From contig OY970260.1 in the NCBI GenBank assembly GCA_963715625.1, positions 558,001 through 622,000 on the forward strand: a stretch of 64,000 nucleotides of DNA, written 5' to 3'. Below the pieces are notes generated by a model, which was not told the DNA's origin, searched no databases, and saw only the letters and a program-made list of their open reading frames with translations. The DNA is from VRUE01 sp963715625 (lineage in GTDB: Bacteria; Actinomycetota; Thermoleophilia; Solirubrobacterales; 70-9). A program made the position numbers and the translations under genes. Each line of letters starts with the position of its first letter. Within the stretch, counting starts at the first letter, position 1. This document shows positions 57,954 through 64,000 of the stretch, piece by piece.

Positions 57954-60377
57954 ATGATCGGGACCTACGCCTCGGCGGCGCTGATCTGCGCCGCCTCAAT
58001 GCTGGTGGGACGAGCGATCCTCGACCTCGCGGGAGGAGGCGGATCGCGCAGCTGGCTGGCGCCGGCGGTCGGCTTCGGGGCCCTGATCGCGGTCACGGGC
58101 TTCCTCGCGCGGGCGCCGGGGCACGCGACCAGCGCCGCGCTGGGGGCGGTTGCGCTGGTCCTCGCGGCGGCCTTCGTGCTCTGGCGGCGCCCCGGGAACG
58201 CCGAGCGCGCCGAGGGACAGATCTGGCCGGGCCTTCTCCTCGCCGTCCTCGTCGCCCTGGTCCTCTCGATCCCCTTCGCCGTCAGCGGGCGCTGGGGACT
58301 GCTCGGGGTCGGCTTCAACAACGACCTCGGCCTGCACCTGGCCTGGGCCGAGTGGCTGCGCAGCGGCCTCGGCCCTACGCCGGAAGCGGGCTACCCGCTG
58401 GGGCCGCACGCGCTCGCCGACACGGTCGCCGCGCTGCCCGGGATCGGCCTCGGTCAGGCCTTCGTCGGCGAGATCCTGGCGATAGGGGTGCTGACCGCGC
58501 TGACCGCGCTGGTGGCCCTCGGCGACCTCGGGCCGGGACGGCGGATCGTCGCCGCGGCGCTGGTGGCGATCACCTACCTCGGCGCCTCCTACTACACCCA
58601 GGGGACCTTCAAGGAGACCGCCGAGGCGCTCTTCGTCCTCGCCTTCGCCGTCTACCTCCACGACCTCGCCCGCCGACGGGCCGCAAAGGAGACCATGTGT
58701 CTCCTTTGCGGCCCGTCGGCGGGGTTGGCGGGGTGGTGGTGGCTGGCGCCGCTGGCGCTGGCGGGGGGGGTCTTCTTCTCCTACAGCTTCGCCGGGCTCG
58801 CCTGGCCGGTGGCGATCGTCGTCTTCTGGGCGGCGACCGTGCCGGAGATCCGGGCGGCGCTGCGGCCGAGGGCGCTGGCGCGCACCCTGCTACGGCCGAA
58901 GCCGCTGCTGGCGATCGTCGTCCTGGGCGGCCTGGCGGTGACGCTGATGCTGGTTGGGCCCTTCGCCTTCGTCCACGGCTTCAACCGCGTCGCCGGCACC
59001 AACACCTACGGGCCGGTCTCGCCGCTCGAGGCGCTTGGAGTCTGGCCCACCTCCAACTACCGCCTCAACGCCGCGGGGGGCGCCCACCTGCCCAGCCTGG
59101 CCGGTGCGATCGGGGTGCTCGCGGTGGTCCTCGGCGCCGCCTGGTGGCTGCGGCGCCGCGAGCTCGCCGTCCCGGTCGCGCTCGCCGCCTGTGCGGTCCT
59201 CTACCTCGCCGCGCTCGCCACCAGCGGCGAGTACTCCCAGGCCAAGGCGCTGATGATCGCCGCCCCGGTGGCGATGCTAATCGCGATCCGCCCCCTCCTC
59301 ATCGAGCTGGGCGGTCAACCCAGCCGCCGACGGGCCTCAAAGGAGACATATAGGCGTATTTCAGGCCCGTCGGCGGGAGTGGCGGTGCGGGTGGGGTGGG
59401 GGGTGCTGGCGGTGGCTTTTGTGGCGGGGGCGGTGTACTCGAGCCTGCTGGTGCTGCGGGACGCGCCGGTCGGGCCGGCGGGACACGGGGGCGAGCTGCA
59501 GGCGTTCATGCCGATCGTCCGCGGGGAGCCCGTCCTCTACGCGGGTCAGGACCGCTATGCCGCCTACGAGCTGATGGGGGCCGACACGCACGTGCCGCTG
59601 GTCGAGTTCCCCGACGCCGACGTCTCCGCCAACCCGGAGAAGCCCTTCGACACCGGCGACGCCTACAGCCCGATCGACTTCGACTCCTTCTCGCAGGCCA
59701 CCCTCGCGCGCTTCCCCTACGCGATCACCGGGCGCGCCGCCTGGAACAGCGAAGCGCCGCGGGGCTTCAGGCGCGTCGCCGCGACACCCTCATACCTGCT
59801 CTGGAAGAGGGCGGGCCCGCTGCCGAGGGACCGCCACGTGCTGCTGGAGGGGACCGAGCCGGCCGCACACGCCGATTGCGCCGCGCCGGAGCTGCGCATA
59901 CTCACCGCCAACCCGGGTCGGGCCTCGCTCTTCCCCGGCGCCGGGATCGGCGACAAGGGGCGCTGGAGCCCGGGGCCGGAGCTGGAGACGGGCGAGAGCG
60001 CGTCCCAAGCGCTGGACCTCCCGGCCGGGAGCTGGCTGCTCTCGCTCCAGTACTTCTCGCCCTTCGGCCTGACCCTCTCCGCCCCCGGCCTGCGGCAGCC
60101 GCTGGAGGCAGCGCAGGACGGCCAGCGGCCGACCACGATCAGCCTCGCCAGCAACGGCCAGTTCTGGCCGGCGGGGGAGGTCCACAGCGACGGCGGGCCG
60201 GTCCGGTTCACCGTGACCGCGGACGATCCAAGCACGCTCCAGCGACTGACGGGCTACTCGGGCAAAGCCATTCTCGGCGAGCTCGCCGCGGTCGAGGACG
60301 AACCGCGCCGGCTCGTGCCGCTCAACCAAGCTTGCAGCAGCTGGGTCGACTGGTACGAGGCAGAAGAAGCTCCCTAA
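57954..60377 (+). CDS. Large polytopic membrane protein with two palindrome-encoded inserts
   Basis: 807 residues. About 11-13 membrane helices fill the first ~530 residues (for example AALGAVALVLAAAFVLW, LLLAVLVALVLSIPFAVSG). A ~270-residue extracytoplasmic C-terminal domain with a beta-sandwich-like end follows. The layout resembles GT-C glycosyltransferase-like or cell-envelope membrane proteins, but no catalytic motif is certain. Two in-frame repeats at 58669-58723 and 59324-59376 each encode RRRAxKETxxxxxGPSAG between helices. They look inserted, and the ORF stays open across both. The stop lies inside a bidirectional hairpin. Confidence 0.75.
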   Translation: MIGTYASAALICAASMLVGRAILDLAGGGGSRSWLAPAVGFGALIAVTGFLARAPGHATSAALGAVALVLAAAFVLWRRPGNAERAEGQIWPGLLLAVLVALVLSIPFAVSGRWGLLGVGFNNDLGLHLAWAEWLRSGLGPTPEAGYPLGPHALADTVAALPGIGLGQAFVGEILAIGVLTALTALVALGDLGPGRRIVAAALVAITYLGASYYTQGTFKETAEALFVLAFAVYLHDLARRRAAKETMCLLCGPSAGLAGWWWLAPLALAGGVFFSYSFAGLAWPVAIVVFWAATVPEIRAALRPRALARTLLRPKPLLAIVVLGGLAVTLMLVGPFAFVHGFNRVAGTNTYGPVSPLEALGVWPTSNYRLNAAGGAHLPSLAGAIGVLAVVLGAAWWLRRRELAVPVALAACAVLYLAALATSGEYSQAKALMIAAPVAMLIAIRPLLIELGGQPSRRRASKETYRRISGPSAGVAVRVGWGVLAVAFVAGAVYSSLLVLRDAPVGPAGHGGELQAFMPIVRGEPVLYAGQDRYAAYELMGADTHVPLVEFPDADVSANPEKPFDTGDAYSPIDFDSFSQATLARFPYAITGRAAWNSEAPRGFRRVAATPSYLLWKRAGPLPRDRHVLLEGTEPAAHADCAAPELRILTANPGRASLFPGAGIGDKGRWSPGPELETGESASQALDLPAGSWLLSLQYFSPFGLTLSAPGLRQPLEAAQDGQRPTTISLASNGQFWPAGEVHSDGGPVRFTVTADDPSTLQRLTGYSGKAILGELAAVEDEPRRLVPLNQACSSWVDWYEAEEAP
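58669..58723 (+). repeat. Palindromic repeat family 1, in-frame copy 1
   Basis: Perfect 25-bp arms: CCCGCCGACGGGCCGCAAAG-GAGAC at 58669-58693 and the complement at 58699-58723, with a 5-nt loop CATGT. It encodes RRRAAKETMCLLCGPSAG in the host membrane protein. Confidence 0.85.
59324..59376 (+). repeat. Palindromic repeat family 1, in-frame copy 2
   Basis: Outer arms CCGCCGACGGGCCTCAAA and TTTCAGGCCCGTCGGCGG pair with one mismatch; the apex differs (AGGAGACATATAGGCGTA region). It encodes RRRASKETYRRISGPSAG, the same frame and orientation as the first copy. Confidence 0.85.
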
Positions 60378-60491
60378 GAGCCGATCCCGGTAGGGGTGGA
60401 GCGTCTTGTACTTTTTCGCGAGCGAGGCTCGAGCGCCAGCAGTTGCCGCTTCTCGAAAAAGTTAAGCGGAACCCCTACCGGGATCGGCTCT
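60377..60491. terminator. Bidirectional hairpin, family 3
   Basis: Perfect 21-bp arms AGAGCCGATCCCGGTAGGGG-T at 60377-60397 and 60471-60491. The 73-nt interior carries GTCTTGTACTTTTTCG on one side and CGAAAAAGTTAAGCGG on the other, an 8-bp inner stem. The arms reach the stop codons of both convergent genes. The same inner motifs occur at 62652-62768. Confidence 0.85.
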
Positions 60492-61419
60492 AAGCCGCGG
60501 CCTTAGCAGCCCGGCGCTCCGGCGTAACCCTCACCACGTCCCAGACCAGGCCAACTCGCTCGAGGCTGTCGATGACGAGCGCCGAGACGTCCACCTGCCA
60601 GCGGCCGAGGCCGTGGGTGGCGGAGGTCGGGAAGGCGTGGTGGTTGTTGTGCCAGGCCTCGCCGAAGGTCGGGATCGCGATCAGCGCGAGGTTGCGCGAC
60701 TCGTCGCTCGTCTCGTAGTCCTGCTTGCCGAAAACGTGACAGAGCGAGTTGATGCTGTAGGTGAAGTGGTGCAAGACGAAGACGCGGACGAGGCCGCCCC
60801 AGAGCAGGCCGGTGAAGGCGGCGAAGAGGGTGCCGCCGATGACCCAGCCGAGCGCGAAGGGCAGCAACAGGCCGGCGATCGCCCAGAGCAGGAAGGTGCG
60901 GTCGACCCAGTTGATCACCGGGTCCTCGATCAGGTCGGGAGCGAAGCGTTCCTTGTTGCCGCGCTGGGTGTGGATGAAGAGCCAGCCCATGTGGGCGTGG
61001 AAGAGGCCGCGCATCGCGCCCGAGAAGCCGTGGCCGTGGTCGACGTGGGGGCTGTGCGGGTCCCCCTCCTCGTCGGAGAAGGCGTGGTGCTTGCGGTGGT
61101 CGGCGACCCAGGAGATCACCGGGCCCTCGATCGCCGCCGAGCCGAGGATCCCGAGCAGGCCGTGCAGCCACTTCGTCGTCTTGAAGCTGCGGTGGGTGAG
61201 GTGGCGGTGGAAGCCGACGGTTATCCCGATCCCGGTGAAGAAGTACATGCCTCCGAAGAGGAAGACGTCGCTCCAGTGCAGCGCCTCGCCCCAGACCTGC
61301 CAGCCGGCGATGCCGATCGCGAGGAACGGAATCAGCGTCACCAGGCCGGTGATGATGCGGTCGCGCGTCTCGTTGGCGACCGGCTGGATGTCGGATGGGA
61401 GAGGTCCCCTGCTTGCCAT
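60490..61419 (-). CDS. Membrane fatty-acid (delta-9 type) desaturase
   Basis: 309 residues. Three histidine boxes: HRHLTH (71-76), HRKHH (108-112) and HNNHH (about 257). Four membrane helices lie around them. It inserts a cis double bond in a membrane-bound fatty acyl chain (acyl-CoA or lipid). ATG 61419 chosen; GTG 61428 is possible. It is divergent from a cyclopropane-fatty-acid synthase whose start is 27 bp away, so the pair probably shares a promoter region and a lipid-modification pathway. Confidence 0.92.
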   Translation of the reverse strand: MASRGPLPSDIQPVANETRDRIITGLVTLIPFLAIGIAGWQVWGEALHWSDVFLFGGMYFFTGIGITVGFHRHLTHRSFKTTKWLHGLLGILGSAAIEGPVISWVADHRKHHAFSDEEGDPHSPHVDHGHGFSGAMRGLFHAHMGWLFIHTQRGNKERFAPDLIEDPVINWVDRTFLLWAIAGLLLPFALGWVIGGTLFAAFTGLLWGGLVRVFVLHHFTYSINSLCHVFGKQDYETSDESRNLALIAIPTFGEAWHNNHHAFPTSATHGLGRWQVDVSALVIDSLERVGLVWDVVRVTPERRAAKAAA

Positions 61420-61446
61420 CGTCGCCACCGATCATATGCTTCGGGC

Positions 61447-62652
61447 ATGCCGCTCTCCAGTACGGCACCGCTACGGCGCGAGATCGAGGCTCGCATTCCC
61501 GAGCGACCGTTCTCGGTGGAGTTCTGGGACGGGACCCGCCTGGCGGCGACGAACGGCGGCGGGCCGACCTTCTTCGTGCGCTCGCCCAAGGCCGCCGCGC
61601 ACGCGCTGCGGGCACCCGGTCAGCTCGGCCTCGGCCGCGCCTACGTCAGCGGCGCGCTCGAGGTCGACGACATCGACTCGGTGATCGAGCTGCTCGACAG
61701 CTGGCAGCCGCCGCCGCTGGAGGGCGCCGACAAGGCGCGCCTGCTGCTCGCGGCGGTGCGAGCCGCCGGGCTGACCCTGCCGCCGCGCCGGCCGGCGGCG
61801 GAGCTGCGGCCGAGCGGGCACCGGCACAGCAAGGAGCGCGACGCCGAGGCGGTCCGCCACCACTACGACGTCTCCAACGAGTTCTTCTCGCTCTTCCTCG
61901 ACGACTCGACCACCTACAGCTGCGCGATCTTCTCGCGCGGGGCGGAGACCCTGGAGGAGGCCCAGGAGGAGAAGCTCGAGACGGTCGCCCGCAAGCTGGC
62001 GCTGAGGGAGGGCGAGCGGGTGCTCGACGTCGGCTGCGGCTGGGGCAGCTTCCCGCTCTGGGCGGCGACCCGGCACGGGGCGAGCGTCCTCGGCATCACC
62101 CTCTCCCTTCCCCAGGCCGAGCGGGCGCGCCAGCGGGCCGAGGCGGCCGGCGTCGCCGACCGGGTCGAGATCCGGGTGATGGACTACCGCGACCTGGCCG
62201 GGGAGCGCTTCGACGCGATCTCCAGCATCGGCATGGTCGAGCACGTCGGCGAGGCGCAGATCGACGTCTACGCGCGCACCCTGGCGCGGCTGCTGGAGCC
62301 AGGTGGGCGGCTGCTCAACCACGGCATCGCCCGGTTGCGCCACACCGACCCCGAGTCCGGGCCGTTCTCCGAGCGCTACGTCTTCCCCGACGCCGAACCG
62401 CTGCCCCTCTCGCGGGTCCTGCTGGCGCTGGAGCGAGCTGGCTTCGTCACCCGCCACGTCGAGGAGTTCGGCGCCGACTACGCCGAGACCCTGCGCCACT
62501 GGGCGCGGCGGCTGGACGAGAACCTAGACGACGCGGTCCGCCTCGCCGGTCCCGAACGCGTCCGGGTTTGGCGCCTGTACCTGCGGATGGCACGACGGGG
62601 GTTCGAGACCGGCTTCCTCTCCATCTACCAAGCCCGCTGCACGCTGGCTTAA
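61447..62652 (+). CDS. Cyclopropane-fatty-acyl-phospholipid synthase family methyltransferase
   Basis: 401 residues. N-terminal lipid-binding part (FFVRSPKAAAHALRAPGQLG), then VRHHYDVSNEFFSLFLDDST and the SAM motif VLDVGCGWGSFPLWAATRHG at about residues 192-211. Further on come GITLSLPQAERARQR and ISSIGMVEHVGEAQIDVYAR with the catalytic-site Glu/His region. Methylates an unsaturated fatty-acyl chain to a cyclopropane or a methyl branch. The divergent desaturase could supply the double bond. Confidence 0.92.
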   Translation: MPLSSTAPLRREIEARIPERPFSVEFWDGTRLAATNGGGPTFFVRSPKAAAHALRAPGQLGLGRAYVSGALEVDDIDSVIELLDSWQPPPLEGADKARLLLAAVRAAGLTLPPRRPAAELRPSGHRHSKERDAEAVRHHYDVSNEFFSLFLDDSTTYSCAIFSRGAETLEEAQEEKLETVARKLALREGERVLDVGCGWGSFPLWAATRHGASVLGITLSLPQAERARQRAEAAGVADRVEIRVMDYRDLAGERFDAISSIGMVEHVGEAQIDVYARTLARLLEPGGRLLNHGIARLRHTDPESGPFSERYVFPDAEPLPLSRVLLALERAGFVTRHVEEFGADYAETLRHWARRLDENLDDAVRLAGPERVRVWRLYLRMARRGFETGFLSIYQARCTLA

Positions 62653-62768
62653 GAGACCATCCCGGCAGGGGTTCCACTTAACTTTTTCGGTGGATCGGGG
62701 TTGGGCTGGCGCCCAAACGCAGTTGACGAAAAAGTACAAGACGTTCCACCCCTGCCGGGATGGTCTCT
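62652..62768. terminator. Bidirectional hairpin, family 3
   Basis: Perfect 21-bp arms AGAGACCATCCCGGCAGGGG-T at 62652-62672 and 62748-62768. Inner CTTAACTTTTTCG and CGAAAAAGTACAAGACG match the 60377 element in reverse orientation. It lies between the convergent CFA-synthase and HAD genes and reaches their stop codons. Confidence 0.85.
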
Positions 62769-63450
62769 ATACCGGGAAGTGGTCTGAGACCTGGGTGATT
62801 GCCCAATCGGCGCCAGCTTGTTTGAGCTGATCGATTTTGTAGCTGCCCGTGGCCACGCCCACTACCTTGATCCCGGCGCCGTGGCCGGCTTTGACGTCGC
62901 GGGGGGTGTCGCCGACGGCGATGCTGGCTCCGTCGGCGAGGGTGCCGCCGGAGACGAGGGCGCCGCGTTGCAGGGCCGCTTTGGTGACCTCCGTGCGATC
63001 GGCGGAGTCGGAGCCGTAGCCGCCGAAGCTGAAGAAGCGGTTGAGGCGGGCACGGGCGAGCTTGATGTGGGCGGCGGCCTCGATGTTGCCGGTGACCAGG
63101 CCGAGCAGGATGCCGTCGTCGATCAGGCGGTCGAGAAGCTCCTCGATGCCGGGCATGACTCGATAGCCCTCGGACTCGGCGACGGTGTCCGGCAGGTGCT
63201 TGAGGTAGCAGCCGATCGCCTTCGAGCGCTCTTCCTGCGTGCCCTCGCGGCCGATCACCTCGCGGAAGACGATCGCGGCGATCTCCGGGTCGGTCATGCC
63301 GGCGTCGGTGTGCTCGGCGATGTCGGCCCCGACCCCGTGCAGCTGCTCGAATGCGCGCTGCCAGGCGGCACCACCCGCCCCGCCGGTGACGAGAAGCGTG
63401 CCGTCGATGTCGAAAAGCACGGCACGGATGAGAGCGTTACGAGCAGGCAC
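62767..63450 (-). CDS. HAD-family phosphatase (phosphoglycolate-phosphatase-like)
   Basis: 227 residues from GTG 63450, with GGAGGAG upstream. Motif I AVLFDIDGTLLVTGG (nucleophile Asp in FDIDGT), motif II LGLVTGN, motif III/IV AVGDTPRDVKAGHGAG. Cap domain of helical type between. Hydrolyses a small phosphate ester; substrate unknown. It overlaps neither neighbour but starts 2 bp from the stop of the next upstream gene. Confidence 0.9.
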   Translation of the reverse strand: MPARNALIRAVLFDIDGTLLVTGGAGGAAWQRAFEQLHGVGADIAEHTDAGMTDPEIAAIVFREVIGREGTQEERSKAIGCYLKHLPDTVAESEGYRVMPGIEELLDRLIDDGILLGLVTGNIEAAAHIKLARARLNRFFSFGGYGSDSADRTEVTKAALQRGALVSGGTLADGASIAVGDTPRDVKAGHGAGIKVVGVATGSYKIDQLKQAGADWAITQVSDHFPV

Positions 63451-63451
63451 G

Positions 63452-64000
63452 TCAGCGCTCCTCCGGAAGGAGCAGGACCGCCGCCACCAACTTCGTGCAC
63501 CATCCGTCCCGAGGTTCGGCAAGGCTCACGGTCAGGAGCACATCGGAGTCGGCACGCAGGCCGAGATCGGCGAGGCCATGGGTGCCGATGCCAGCCGCCA
63601 CCAGTCTCGGCGCCACCAGGTAGTCGGTCAGTGCCAGGTCGTAGCCCTGGTTATCGAGCTCGAAACGGCTCGCGGCCTAGGGCGACTCGCACCGGGCCAC
63701 GGCTGCTCCAGGCGAAATTCCAGGCGCCGGGGCCGTACCAATGCCAGCGATGCCTCCACCCCCTGCATGGCCTCCTCCTCCGGCATCGCCGCGCCGCGAT
63801 TGCCGAGAAGGACGGGTCCCTCGACGAGGTGGGGAACGAGGACTCGGCCCGCGTCGCCTCGATCGACCCTCCCGGTCAACTGCCAGCGCGTGACACCCAC
63901 CTCAACGTTCTCGGGCTGCGAGGGATCGTCCAGGTTGTCGCCGTATTCGATTCGCACGATGTCGAGAGGTTCGATGTCGCGTCCATCGACCCGGTAATGA
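63452..64000 (-). pseudogene. Partial gene, frameshifted, 5' end outside the window
   Basis: One frame runs from the window edge (YRVDGRDIEPLDIVRIEYGD to RRLEFRLEQPWPGASR). A second continues RFELDNQGYDLALTDYLVAP, RLVAAGIGTHGLADLGLRAD, ending LLLPEER at 63452. One indel near 63675-63690 joins them. No family recognised. It directly precedes the HAD phosphatase gene and may be in its operon. Confidence 0.55.

Overview
The window is high-GC actinobacterial DNA. The likely source is the class Thermoleophilia (Solirubrobacterales-like). This rests on ribosomal and RNA polymerase genes of actinobacterial type, an SGNH hydrolase with the 'RRQLTYANVM...VFLVLGGASAFA' leader common in that group, and many repetitive secreted proteins. 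The taxonomic call is an inference; no search was run.

Layout. 1-3.5 kb: fusA (minus strand, cut by the window edge) diverges from a membrane-protein ORF and rpsL-rpsG (plus strand), so the usual rpsL-rpsG-fusA order is broken. 3.6-11.6 kb: a HAD-like protein, an SGNH hydrolase, a flavin monooxygenase, a repetitive beta-solenoid surface protein, a broken gene and a VapBC-type toxin-antitoxin pair. 11.7-23.4 kb: one minus-strand core block, rpmG-secE-nusG-rplK-rplA-rplJ-rplL-rpoB-rpoC, with no frameshift. 23.4-29.1 kb: three decaying copies of a HepT/MntA (HEPN/MNT) pair around a large secreted metalloprotease, next to an odd tRNA whose 3' end is duplicated. 29.1-30.9 kb: an acyl-CoA dehydrogenase and two small genes. 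30.9-42.7 kb: an accessory island with a wrecked tyrosine recombinase, a 198-bp duplication, AT-richer small membrane-protein genes, an IS1380-like element with a 5-bp target duplication, and a 1922-residue Rhs/YD-repeat protein with its adjacent candidate immunity gene. A second, nonsense-mutated copy of that candidate immunity gene lies about 4 kb downstream. 42.8-44.7 kb: tRNA-Thr, a secreted protein, a gene fragment and a ferritin-like protein. 44.7-50.8 kb: a seven-gene minus-strand envelope operon with CopC, YcnI and a CopC-CopD fusion, probably for copper handling. 50.8-57.9 kb: small enzymes, an RTX-type protein, MazEF, tRNA-Ser, tadA, a frameshifted subtilisin-like protease, UspA and a metallo-beta-lactamase-fold protein. 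58-64 kb: a polytopic membrane protein, a divergent fatty-acid desaturase and cyclopropane-fatty-acid-synthase pair, a HAD phosphatase, and a broken gene running off the end.

Most striking are families of palindromic repeats that ordinary annotation would miss. One, about 55 bp long (core CCGCCGACGGGCC), occurs four times, and two copies lie in frame inside one membrane-protein gene, where both encode RRRAxKETxxxxxGPSAG. This resembles the protein-coding palindromic elements of Rickettsia. A second family keeps the flanks GGACGCAGGGAG and GACCGAGGAC around a variable hairpin. A third forms 114-117-bp bidirectional terminator-like structures between convergent genes and shares an inner CTTTTTCG/CGAAAAAG stem.

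Single-base frameshifts are concentrated outside the core block. This suggests real decay of accessory genes, but assembly error cannot be excluded from sequence alone.
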